DNA from: Typhlomys cinereus | Taxonomy: Eukaryota > Chordata > Mammalia > Rodentia > Platacanthomyidae | Reading direction: 5' to 3' | DNA length: 64,000 nt | Assembly (NCBI GenBank): GCA_023101885.1 | Contig: JALPQD010000627.1 | Location: forward strand, 120,543 to 184,542 | Shown: positions 48,620-60,330 of the stretch, piece after piece | How positions within the stretch are numbered: position 1 is the first letter of the stretch | Layout: each line of letters begins with the position of its first letter | The notes under the pieces: generated by a model | What the model saw: only the letters and a program-made list of their open reading frames with translations | Told to the model about the DNA's origin: nothing | Database searches by the model: none | Translations under genes and position numbers: made by a program

Positions 48620-50028
48620 TCCATTACAACCCTATATGTCAATGGAATTGACTCACCAATCAAAAGACACAGGTTACAAATGGATTAGAAATTAAAACAT
48701 ATCTTTCTGCTGCCATCAAAAAACACATCCCACCACAAAAGATAGGCACATTCTAAAAGTAAATGGCTGCTCAAAAATTCTTCAAGCTAATGGAACAAGG
48801 AAACAAAATGGACTTCAAAACAAAGAAAATAATAAGAGCTACAGAAAGATATTACATTTTAGTCGCAGGAAAATTCACCAGGAAGACTTCACAATACTCA
48901 AAATATACATGCCTAATATCATCTCCTCCACATTCATTAAACAAATGCTACAACATCTAAAACAACAGATCGATGACCTAATGATAATAGTTGGGGATTT
49001 CAATTCCCTACTCTCAACATGGGATAGATCAACAGTCCAAAAACTCAACAGGGACACACTAGAACTGAATTAAACCCTTACGGAAATGGAACTAACAGAT
49101 CTCTACAAAACATTCCATTCAAGAACAAATACACATGCTTCTCAGCAGCACACAGAACTTTCTCCAAAATAGATGGCCAATATGTTGGGCCACAAAATGA
49201 ATCTCCACATATGAAAGAAAGTTATCAGAACACCATGGTCTAAAGCTTGACATTCACAACACTACGCATATCAGAAAATACACTAATTCTTAGAAATTAG
49301 ACACTATGATGTCGAATGGGTAATGGGTTCAGAAAGAAATCAAAAAGAAAACTCAAGATTTCCTAAAAGAAAACGATAATTAAATTACAACATATCAAAT
49401 TCTCTGGGATACAATGAAAGCTGTCCTAACAGGTATGTTTATAGCTCTTAATGCCTATATAAAAATGGAAACTTCATAGATAAATTACTTAGCAATGCAG
49501 CTCAAAGCTTTAGAGACACTACAGAAATCATATCCCAAAAACAACAGAAGAAATAATATTAGCAGAATCAGGGGAGAAATATCTGAAATTGAGTTAAAGG
49601 AAAATGATACAAAAAAGCAATCAGACAAAAAGCTGGTTCTTTGAAAAAAATCAAGATTGATGCACCCCTAGCTAAATTAACTAAAATCAAGAGAGACAAA
49701 ACCAAAATTAACAAAATTAGAAATGAAAATGGAGTTATCACAACTGATACCGAACAAATTCAGAGAATTATAAGGTCATATTTCTAAAACTTATACTCTA
49801 TGAAATTTGATAACACAAAAGAAATGAATGAATTTCTGAGAAAGCACAACTTACTTAAGTTGAATCAGGACATTTTGAATTATTTAAATAATACTACAAC
49901 ATATGAGGAGATCGCTGAAGTAATCTCAAATTTTTCCACAAAAAATTTTCCTGGACTACATGGATTTGGTGCAGAATTCTACCAGACATTGAAAAAACAA
50001 CTAAAACCACTACTCCTTAAACTTCTTA
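48620..50028 (+). pseudogene. L1 ORF2 pseudogene, 5' portion (element C)
   Basis: Endonuclease and early RT region. The GDFN motif is kept near 48995 (GGGGATTTCAATTCC). SDH reads SEH near 49225 (TCAGAACAC), replacing a catalytic Asp. A partial frame at 49800-50028 covers the segment before RT motif A. The sequence switches at about 50029 to a younger L1 that begins again a few codons upstream, and element C resumes at 53357. Confidence 0.8.
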
Positions 50029-50059
50029 ATAACACCAATACTCCTTAAACTGTTCAAAC

Positions 50060-52560
50060 AAATAGCAAAGGAAGGAACACTACCAAATTCCTTCTATGAA
50101 GCTAATATTGTTTTAATCCCAAAACCCAAGAAAGATACACTTAAAAAAGAAAACTATAGGCCAATCTCTCTGATGAACACAGATGCAAAGATTCTCAACA
50201 AAGTCTTAGAAAATCGGATGCAAAAACATATCAAAAAGATCATTCACGGGGACCAAGTAGGCTTTATCCCTGGCACACAAGGATGGTTCAACATATGCAA
50301 ATCAATAAATGTAATTCATAATATAAACCAGTCCAAAGTCCAAGACCACATGATACTCTCAATAGATGCAGAAAAAGCTTTTGACAAGATCCAACAGCCT
50401 TTTATGATCAAAATGCTACAGACAGTAGGAATGGAAGGACCTTTTACTAATATAATAAAAGCTGTATACAACAAGCCTACAGCAAGGATTATACTCAATG
50501 GGGAAAAACTGGAAGCATTCCCACTTTGATCAGGAACTAGACAAGGCTGTCCACTCTCACCACTTCTATTCAATATTGTACTTGAAGTCTTAGCTGAAGC
50601 CATAAGACAAGAAAGGGAGAAAAAAGGGATTTGAATTGGCAAGGAAGAAGTCAAGCTTTCCCTATTTGCAGATGACATGATCTTTTTTTATTAATACATT
50701 TTTATTATTATTTCAGCTCATACAAACTTAACAGATACACCAGTTCCCTCCCTCCCTCCTCCTCCCCCGTACTCCCTATCCCCCTCCTCTCCCCCCTCCC
50801 TCCCCATCCCCCAGTGCCTCCCGCCCCAATTACCAGAGATGACATGATCTTATACCTGAGTGACCCCAAAAACTCCACCAGCAAGCTCCTGGAACTAATT
50901 GAGAAGTTCAGCAGGGTAGCAGGATAGAAAATAAACATACAAAAATCAGTGGCTTTCCTATATGCCCAGAATGCAAGAAGTGAAAAAGCCCTGAGAGAAA
51001 CAATCCCATTTACTTACTATAGCCCCTAAAAAAATGAAATACCTTGGTATAAACCTAACCAAGGAGGTAAAAGACCTTAACAATGAAAACTTTAAAACCC
51101 TACAGAAAGAAATTGCAGAAGACACCAGAAGGTGGAATAACCTCCCGTGTTCCTGGATTGACAGAATCAACAACGTAAAAATGACCATCATACCAAAGGC
51201 AATATACAAATTCAACGCTATATCAATTAAAATCCCAAAGCAATTCTTCAAAGAAGTTGACCAAACAATCTCAAAGTTCATATGGAGGCACAAAAGACCC
51301 AGGATAGCAAAGACAATCCTGAGTAACAAAAACACTGCTGGAGGTATCACCATACCAAACCTTACTCTATACTACAAATCCATACTTATAAAAACAGCCT
51401 GGTACTGGCTCCAAAATAGAACCACAGATCAATGGATAAGGGTTGAAGACCCAGACATAAGCCTACAAAATTACATCCATTTGATCTTTGACAAAGGGGC
51501 CCAAAAAATCCAATGGAAAAAGAACAGCATCTTCAACAAATGTGCTGGCAAAACTGGATCTCCACATGTAGAAGATTAAAACTGGACCTGTACTTGTCAC
51601 CTTGTACAAGACTTAATTCCAAATGGATCAAGGAGCTTGATTTAAGGCCAGAGACTATAAAAACCATAGTTGAAAGGGTAGGGAATTCCCTCGAGCTGAT
51701 TGGGCTAGGCCAACAGTTCCTAAACAGATATCCAATAGCACAGTCACTGCTACCAACTCTCAACAGTTGGCATCTTGTGAAATTAAAGAGCTTCTATTCA
51801 GATAAAGAGATTGTAACATGAGCTCAAAAGCCACCCACAGAATGGAAGAAAATCTTCACTAACCACATATCTGATAGACTTCTATTATCCAGAGTGCACA
51901 AAGAACTTAGAAAACTAAACACCAAAGAAACCACTGGCCCAATTAAAAAAAGGGCCCTGGAACTTAAAAGAAACTTAACTAAGGATGAAATTAAAATGTC
52001 TAACAAATATCTTAAAAAATGCTCCACTTCCTTAGCCATCAGGGAAATGAAAATCAAAACTTCCCTGAGATATCATCTCACCCCGGTCAGGATGGCAAAA
52101 ATCCACAATACAAACAACACCAACTGCTGAAGAGGATGTGGAGAGAGGGGAACTCTCCTACATTGCTGGTGGGAATGCAGGCTCATACAGCCATTCTGGT
52201 AAGCCGTCTGGAGATTCTTAAAGAAATTAAAGATTAAAATGCCATATGACCCTGCAATTCCACTTTTGGGAATAACGCCCCCCATGCAGCAGAGGTTCAC
52301 CTTGATAGCACAAGTGCGACCATGTTCATAGCAGCACTGTTTACAATAGCAAAGTCATGGAATCAACCCAAATGTCCAACAGTTGACGAGTGGATAAGGA
52401 AACAGTGGTACATCTATACAATGGAGTACTACTCAGCCATAATAAATGATGAATTATTAGAATTTCCCTGGAAATGAATGAGATTAGAAACAATAATATT
52501 GAGTGAAATATCCCAGACCAAGAAAATTCAGCATCGTATGTACTCCCTAATAGGTGGCTC
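50060..52560 (+). pseudogene. L1 ORF2 RT and C-terminal domain pseudogene (element B)
   Basis: The best-preserved reverse-transcriptase sequence in the window. RT motif A reads DAEKAFDKI at 50368, motif [12 protein letters not shown] at 50530, and motif C FADDMI at 50665. Downstream are [24 protein letters not shown] and the CWWEC region near 52163. Lesions: TGA at 50527-50529, TGA just before IGKEEV near 50632, a 152-bp L1 insertion at 50685, a one-base loss near 51541 (ACAAATGTGCTGG), and TGA near 51820. Open stretches include 50173-50529, 51034-51579 and 51513-51821. Confidence 0.9.
50685..50836 (-). mobile_element. 152-bp L1 3' tail inserted in RT motif C, 15-bp TSD
   Basis: Poly-T/AT-rich start, CAGCTCATACAAACTTAACA and the polypyrimidine complement of the G tract show an extremely 5'-truncated minus-strand L1. 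Perfect duplications AGATGACATGATCTT lie at 50670-50684 and 50837-50851. These bases encode the ADDMI residues of the reverse-transcriptase active site. It is the third and youngest level of the nest. Confidence 0.95.
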
Positions 52561-53356
52561 CTAGTACCAAACCCACCCATCCCACCTAGAGACACTCCAA
52601 AATAAATCTCTGTAATGCAGTAATTGCAAGGAGTATGAACAGGAGGGATTGGGTAGGACGGCAGCACCCGAAACAAGGAGAGAGGGGATCATGTTACAGC
52701 AGAGAAAATAGGCCTCCATCAAGGACTGCAAGGGGTGACATCCAATACCCATCAGGATGGAGTGAAGGGCATTGCAGGAGCAGCTAAACCACAAAAGAAA
52801 ATCAACAAACCATAATCCAGAACTTCAGAGACTCTATATCAACCATCTAGAACTAGGCAAGCCTAATCTCTGCCCATCCTGAAGCTCAGGGAAACTTGCA
52901 GAAGAGGGGGCGGTAAGAGTGTAAGAGCAGAAGGATGGGAGGAGTAATGATATGGAAGATACTCTACACAAGTTAGGGCCGAAGCAATCATAATTGGACT
53001 TTACATGCCCTGTGCAATGTCCAACACACTATTGTCCCCACAAAGTCTAGCATTTGGTAAAAGCACCAAGATCCTTGGAGGCAAGGGATTGACAGCAAAA
53101 ATTGTGTTCCTATGCTTAAGGGGAACAAAGAAAAGGGTTCAGGGAAATGCCGCTGGGTCCTTGTATGTCATTGGAGAGGAGGACCCAGAGGAGAGTTTGA
53201 CATGCACATTATAGGATTCTGTGGGGATTGGGGGAGGGGAGGCACTGGGGGATGGGAAGGGAGGGGTGAGCGGAGGGTGAACAGAGGGGTTGGGGGAAGA
53301 AGGAGGGAGGGAGGCAACCGGTGTACCTATTAAGTTTGTATGAGCGGAGATAATAA
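52561..53356 (+). mobile_element. Element B 3' UTR
   Basis: 3' UTR with GTTACAGCAGAGAAAATAGG, GCTCAGGGAAACTTGCAGAA and a G-rich tract at 53218-53318, ending in an A-rich tail. The frame at 53005-53214 is the recurring 3'-UTR frame and is not a gene. Confidence 0.85.
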
Positions 53357-54960
53357 AAAATGTTAAAAAAATAGTGAAGGAAGGAACACTTTCAAATTAT
53401 TTCTACAAATCTAATATCATACTAATCCCAAAACATAGTAAATGTACACTTAAAAAAGAAAACTATAGGCCAATCTCTGATGAACACAAATGCAAAGATT
53501 ATCAACAAAATATTAGCAAATTAGATTCCAAAGTATATCAAAAAGATCATTCACTGTGATAAAGTGTTATCCCAGGCACAATACGTTGATACAACATACA
53601 CAAATCAATACATGTAATCCATCACATAAACCAACGCAAAGTCCAAGTCCATATGATATTCTTCATAAATGCAGAAAAAATTTTTGACAAGGTCCAACAG
53701 CCTTTTATGATCAAAACTCTAGTGGCAGTTGGAATGTAAGGAACTTAAAAACTGTATACAGCAAGGATTATACTCAATGGGAAAAAACTTGAAGATTCCT
53801 GCTTTGATCAGGGATTAGACAAGGCTGTCTACGTTCACCACTTCTATTCAGTATTGTACTTGAAGTCTTAGCTAGAGCCATAATGCAAGAGAGGGAGATG
53901 AAAGGAATTGACAACAGAAAGGAAAAACTTAAGATATCTCTATGTGCAGATGACATGTTCTTTATACCTAACTGATCCTAAAAACTGCACCAGAAAACTC
54001 CTGGAATGATATATAGAAGTTCAACAGGGTGGCAGGTTACAAAATAAATGTTCAAAAATCAGTGGCCTTCCTATACACCAAGGACGAAAAAAGTGAAAAA
54101 GTCCTAAAAGAAATAATCCCATTTACTATAGCCACTAAAAAAATGAAATACCTTGGTATAAATCTAAACAAAGGAGTGAGAGACCTTTATAATAAAAACT
54201 TTTAAAACCCTAAAGAAAGAAATTACAGAAGACACCAGAAGGTGAAAAGACCTCTCGTGCTCCTGGATCAGCAGAATCAACATCATAAAAATGACCATCC
54301 TACCAAAATCAATATACAGATTCAATGTTATAGCAATGAAAATCCCAAAGCAATTCTTCAAAAACATTAACCAAACAATCTCAAAATTCATATGAAGGCA
54401 CAAAAGACTCAGGATAGCAAAAGCAATCCAGAGTAATAAAAACACTGCTGGAGGTATCACCATACCAAACCTTAATCTATACTACAAATCCATAGTATTA
54501 AAAACAGCCTGAAACTGACTTCAAAAATAGACACATAGATCAATGGATAAGGGTTGAAAGGGGCCCCAAAAACTCAATATAAAAAGAACAGCTGGTGGGA
54601 ATTCAAGCTTATACAACCACTCTGGAGATCAACATGGTGATTTCTAAAACAAGTTAAAGATTGAAATGTCATATGACTCTGCTATGCCACTACCTGGAAT
54701 AATCCCCTAAAGTGCAGCAATTCATTGCAGCGACATGAGTACGACCATGTTCGTTGCTATTTACAACAGCAAAGTCATTGAATCAACCCAAATGCCCAAC
54801 AGTTCACAGAACATTTATATAATGGAATATTACTCAGCCATCAAAAACATGAATTAATGAAATATGCCAGGAAATGGATGGAATTAGAAAAATTATATTG
54901 AGTGAAGTATCCCAGACACAGAAATTTAACACTGTTTGTTCTTCCTAGTCCACTTAAGCA
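53357..54960 (+). pseudogene. L1 ORF2 pseudogene, 3' portion (element C, resumed)
   Basis: It resumes ORF2 at the position where element B was inserted. RT motif C reads CADD at about 53943-53954 (TGTGCAGATGAC), so the Phe is changed. About 640 bp, corresponding to 51530-52166 in element B, is missing at 54592, where AAAAAGAACA joins GCTGGTGGGAATTC. Numerous stops and small indels. Confidence 0.85.
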
Positions 54961-55240
54961 CATACTCAAAGATAAATCTCAGCTATAACACTGAGTCCTG
55001 AATCCTCACTAGAGTAGACAATCCAGAGGGAAATTCAGTTTCCACATAAACAGATGGGAGTGAAAAAACAGGAAGCACCAACAGAGGAGGAGAAAGAAAA
55101 GAGATAAGAGGGAAGACGATGGAAAAGGGGAGAATGCAGTGGGATAATGGGAAAGAAAAGGGGAGTGAGACGAAAGGAGGTACCTATTAAATTTGTGAGA
55201 TTAGGCAACAAAAAGGTAATAAAGTAAAAAAATATCTACA
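54961..55240 (+). mobile_element. Element C 3' UTR and end
   Basis: A short, diverged 3' UTR with polypurine sequence (55055-55180) ends AGGTACCTATTAAATTTGTG, followed by A-rich DNA. It resembles the old subfamily of element A. Confidence 0.75.
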
Positions 55241-58200
55241 CAATTTTCCTAAAAAAGTATGAATAAATGGATGTCAATAAATAAATATAAAATATTTGTA
55301 AAAGAGTAAGTTTTAAAACTGATCATTTAAATTAAAGTATTTCTGACATCAACTTTAAAATTTAATGATGCCATTAAAAAGAAATATCTTTCATAGCACA
55401 CAGTGATTACATAATCATTTAACAGATACTACTTTTACTCAAATAATTATATTATAGAATCAGTATGTTCAATTGAGCAGGTCATACTGTCATAATAATA
55501 TGCAGCATGACTTCTCAAAGAGGAAACATATTGAGCTCTCATATTAGTTTTATGCTTATATGCTGCTAATCAAATTATTCAGAATTAAAATTGAAATTTG
55601 CAACATATTGGAAAATATGAATCTAACAATAATCACATTATTTTGCTAAAGACATTTTATTCAAGTATAAATTTATTATGTTACCTAATATTTCATAGTA
55701 AACAATTTCTTAGAGGAGGCTCTAACCACTATAACCTAAACCCCTAAAACTGAAAAAAATTTCTTAATTCTTCTAGGAATACAAATAATTGCCACTACAC
55801 TGAAAATAGTAACTTAGTTAATCTTATGCAATCTATTTTTGGACTTATGATCTTCTGAGTTTTAAAATAATAAATATGAATAGTACTATACAAATATTAA
55901 ATTAGCACCTAACTATTATGACAATATGATCACTTGTAATTGACAACTTATTTGAAGTAACCCATCATGTACAAAATAACTAGGGTTGCAGAAATGTACA
56001 ATCATATCAGTGGATAACTTGAGACTAATGAGCTTACTAGTTCTAGATATGATTGTTACAGTTCCATTTACAATACTATTAGAAGACTCTATAAACTCTT
56101 ATCTCCTGCCAAGTATTTGTTAGTTTCATTTTCTAGGTTCGAGCATATAACTCTTTTGCTTTCAGAGAAAAATTATGTTGAAAGCCAACTGTGGTTCACT
56201 AATATGTTAAACCAAGTAGAATTAAACCAACTCCTGAATTCTGAGTTCTTCTCATGTTAAAAAAGGGGAAAATATAGATATGGACTGGAAAGATTACTTT
56301 TCTCCATTTCATAATTTTCATGAATTAAAGCATAGTTTTGCTTTTTTATCTGCCTTGGCACAATATAATAAGTAAAATAAATACATTTATTTCAAAATAA
56401 AATATATGAAAAGAAGAAGCTATATTAAACCCCTAGGATAAATATTACTATTCCTAACTTGAAACATGTGCTCTTACCATTGAAAACTCGCTAATAACTA
56501 TTTTGAGACAATGTCATGTGTGGTTTGCACATATGGATATATTCAGTTTGTCTTTTACAAATGGTCTAAATGTCAAAATAATTAAATTCTAATTTAGTGA
56601 AAGCAATAATATAGAATGTGTCAAGTTGTGTAAGGTATTTGGATTGCGGTGCATCATATAAAGAGCTCTTTCTTTTTGCACTGAGATAGCACTTTACTTT
56701 TTCACTCTGGTGGATAAGGGCCTGATTTTGCAAGAGTTCAGTCTAATATAAATTGCATAAATCACACAAAATGTCCCAGAACATCATGTTCTGTGGCTGA
56801 TGAGAACTGCATTGTTCTGCATTTTTCTAAAAGAAATTTAGCTCCAGCTATTTTAATCAAAAAATATAGCCAACAACTCCTTACTATTAACTTGTATTAT
56901 ATACATTATAGCTGATGCTGTCATAGGTAAATTGCCATTTCCTGCAATAAATTTTAAATTTCAGTTGACCTTGATAAGACAAACATGTTTTTCCTATTGA
57001 AATTAGCACACTGCTCACAGCTTCGCCTTTTATCTGAATTAAAAAGTACTTGACAACACATGATTGTACTTTGAACAAATTTGTGTCTTTAAATAGCTCT
57101 TGTCTGATGTGTTGATCTTCTGCAATGATAAAGTGGAAACTGAATACCCATTTGTTAGGACGATTTTCCATTTGAGAGTTTCTTGTAAAAAATAATTTGT
57201 TCTTTATGTGTCCTCTCTCTTCAGATTGCAGTATCAGGATCTATTTTTCATTTTAATCTTCTCAATTCTAACTCTTCCTTAAAAGGAAGTAGAACTGCAT
57301 TTACTTCATAAATTTTCTTTGCTAGGCTCAACATCTAATTAATTCTAGTAGCAAACCTTTTTCCATTTAATACTGGCTTACGTGTAGCCAGTGTATTTCC
57401 AGTCAGGGAGGAAAAGTGAAAGAATAAGTTCCAAAGAACTGTCAGGAGCACAGGTATCGAGCCTTTCACAGTTCTTCATAAAATATTAATCAAGCAAGGA
57501 TGTGTAATGAAAGCAAGCAAGCCCCAGAAATGGGTGCAAACTGAACAAAACACCGAATATGGAAGCCATGGAAAATGTGGGTGTGAAGAGTGATAGTGAT
57601 GGTGATGATGATGGTGGTGGTAATGATGGTGATAAAGCCACCCATGGTAACGTTTTGGAATTAATCTCTTACTTTATATTCTCCTTCAAGTGTTAACTTG
57701 GTAATCATCCGTCAACTATCTTCACCTAAACACTACCAAACTGTAATCTTTCCAATACCACTTTCATTTCAGTAGCAGAGATAGTGAGGTCAATGTCATT
57801 GACAATTTGTATGCTTCCATGTCTGAGGAATTTCACAGTTTTGACCACTTGACTTATATTAGTAGTTCCTCTGTACTCCATATGTCCTGGGGTTTTCTCC
57901 TTATCTCAAGTGTATCTTTGGCTTTTAAGCTTTTCTCTGTTATCTAACTTAGAAGTGTTTGAGAAGTAGTTGTTTAGAGTCTTTATTAAATTCCTTTTAT
58001 TTGTTCATTGTCTGCATAGTTCAGTTGCTTGACTTCATTGCTTATCCATAAAAGAAATTAAGAAAATAATAAAGAAGTGTATTTAATTTATGTATAATTA
58101 TGAATGTTCAATGGATCAAATATGACTATCCATTTAGGACAGTTAATGACAAGCTGTGAGAATTTTTGAAATGCTTGGATGATATTTTTTAGTGCGGTAC

Positions 58201-59388
58201 AAAGGGTTTCCATGTCATTTCTTCACTAAAATCAAATCAATTGTAAGCATTCTAAGAATTTTGCAAAAATTAATATTAAGATATCAAATAACTGTTTCTC
58301 CTTAGACTGAGTATTATCTATGTGGATATGAAACTGCACTAGGTTTTGGCATTAATTACAATTGAAAATTCTACATGAGAGATCTAAGGAGAAAAGGAGA
58401 ACTGGGTCCTAACAATCACACTTTTTGCATTTAAAGTCTGGAATTAATGTCTTCCTGATCTCACCAATCATATGACTTTATATCTGCTTAGATGCAGTAT
58501 TATGTATGTGCATATGTAATTATATTAGGTGTTGGTACTGATAATAATTGAAAATTCTACTTTAGAAATCTAAGTGAATAAAACTATACAAGACAGTCTC
58601 TATTTTTCATTCATCTTAACATTGCTTCCAAGAAGGAAGAAATGCTCAATTTTGCCTGAATCCATTGTCTCATAATTCTCTTGCAGGCAGACTTGAGTGA
58701 CAGAATATCATGACTTCGAGTGGCTGCATTGAGATTGCTTTCTTTTAATATTTGTCATTTTGTGATTGCCTGCGGGCTATCTTTCTCTACCTACATTGAT
58801 TTTCCATCTAGTCACTATTTTATGTACTTTAATGTTTTATTTTTTGATGTTTTCTCTGTCTACTACCAAATGTAATCCCTATAACCTTAACCTCTATTAC
58901 CAAGAGCTACCTTAATGCAGTAGTTCACCAAGGTGCCTTATAGTCTGCATTTTCCCCCTTAATATATTTTAACTGTGTCGAGTACTGTATAGATGTACTG
59001 TCGGGTTGGTTCTTATTCCAGCTTACAGGCTTCATTGCAGAGTAAAACTATGCCTTTTCTATCTCGGTAGCCTACTTTTTACCTCCTGGTATAATGAGCG
59101 CTAGTCAGCAGGAAGAAGATTCGAGGCCATTTCCAGCTTGATTTTTTCATGTCCTGTGCCTGAAGTATGTGGTGACTTGAAGCTATAGGGTCTTACCATG
59201 TGCTCTACTGGGCAATCAAAAGCAATACCAGAAGCCAATTAGATCGCTTTGAGGGCCCAGTTACCTGTGTGACAAACAGCTAATGTGTAGGTGTCCCATT
59301 TCCTGCCCTGATAGCCTTGCTTAGTTACATTTGGTTTTCAAGAGGAGCAACTGAAGTTCTGCTATCCCTTTTCTTCTCTCTGTATTCT
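55241..59388. other. AT-rich intergenic DNA, no gene
   Basis: No transposon was recognised over 4.1 kb, the longest such stretch in the window. 56690-57190 has mixed, non-repetitive sequence with a minus-strand frame of 94 codons (57171-56887) that matches nothing I know. A GAT/GGT triplet patch lies at 57586-57641. Confidence 0.5.
57586..57641 (+). repeat. Degenerate (GAT)n/(GGT)n triplet repeat
   Basis: GTGATGGTGATGATGATGG and following units. Short, imperfect triplet repeat. Confidence 0.85.
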
Positions 59389-60330
59389 TTTTTTTTTTCC
59401 ACTTATACAAACTTAATAGGTACCCCGGTCCCCTACCTCCCTCCACTCCTCCCTGCATGCCCAAGCTCCCTCCCCCTTTCCTTTTTCCTTTCCCCCCTCC
59501 CTCCCTTTCTCCCAGTGCCCCCTCCCTCCCCATTCCTGGGGCATCTTTTACTGTGCATGTCAAACTTTCCTCTGGGTCTTCCTCTTTCGATGAGGTGTAA
59601 GGACTCAGTAGCATTGTCTAGAGCTCTTTCTTGTGTTCCCGTTTAGTGCAGGAACACTATTGTGGTTGTTAATCCCTTGCCTCTAAGGATCCTAGTACCT
59701 GTGATTCATGCTAGACTTTGGGGTGTCAGTGATATGTTGGTCCTATGATTTTTCGGCCCTAACTTGTGTGGAGTATCTTACATATCGTTGCTCCACCCCA
59801 TCTTTAGGCTCTTACAATTTTACCACCCCCTATTCAGCAAATTTCCCTGAGTTTTAGGATGGGGAGAGATTAGGCTGGTCTGGTTCCAGGTGATTAATGT
59901 AGGGTCTCTGATGTTCTAAATTATGGTTGGTTGTTTTTTTTTTTTTTTTTCAGTTTTGCTCTTCTGCATTGTCCTTGGCTACATCCTGATGGGTGTTGGA
60001 TGACACCTCCTAGCCAGAAATAAAAGGCTTTTAAACTGAATCTTACTATAAGAGTAGATTCAAAGGTAGATGGAATAAGAGTAGGAGACTGCGGTGAGGT
60101 CAGTCTCCAAATTGCAGGATGATTACCATCTGTCTGCCAGACTTTATGTCCTTCCTGATTGGTGAGATCAAACTCCATCTAATGCAAGTGACCAGGAAGG
60201 AAAGTCTGTGAGTTTAACCAGATATTTCACTACTTATTTACTTAATGGTGGCCTATTTTCTCTGCTATATCATGATTCCTCTCTTGTTTCTGGAGGGGCC
60301 CTCCTTCCCCTTCCCTCTTGTTTATAATCT
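59389..60330 (-). mobile_element. L1 (element D), 3' UTR
   Basis: Poly-T at 59388-59398, then CACTTATACAAACTTAATAG and the polypyrimidine complement of the G tract, then 3' UTR of the second subfamily (shared with 25091, 28286 and 31308). A T run at 59935-59951 is an expanded internal A-tract. Continuous with ORF2 to the right. Confidence 0.88.

Larger units (their letters stand above)
50029..53356 (+). mobile_element. Younger 5'-truncated L1 (element B) nested in element C
   Basis: Around 50012-50046 the phrase ACTCCTTAAACT appears twice. The first belongs to the host L1 and the second, after TTAATAACACCAATACTCC, to the new copy. Element B ends at GTTTGTATGAGCGGAGATAA with an A-rich tail near 53356. 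Immediately after, element C ORF2 resumes with AATAGTGAAGGAAGGAACAC, the same ORF2 position as 50061 in element B. Its 3' UTR lacks about 240 bp at 52731 relative to the copies at 951 and 16788. Confidence 0.85.

Noticed and set aside
50029..50046. Short repeat TTAATAACACCAATACTCC-like read as a simple local duplication in ORF2
   Set aside because: The second copy matches the ORF2 of element D better than the flanking element C sequence, and element C resumes at 53357, so it is the 5' boundary of a nested insertion.
56887..57171. 94-codon minus-strand frame as a gene
   Set aside because: No recognised domain, no splice or promoter context, and a length within chance expectation for a 64-kb AT-rich window searched in six frames.
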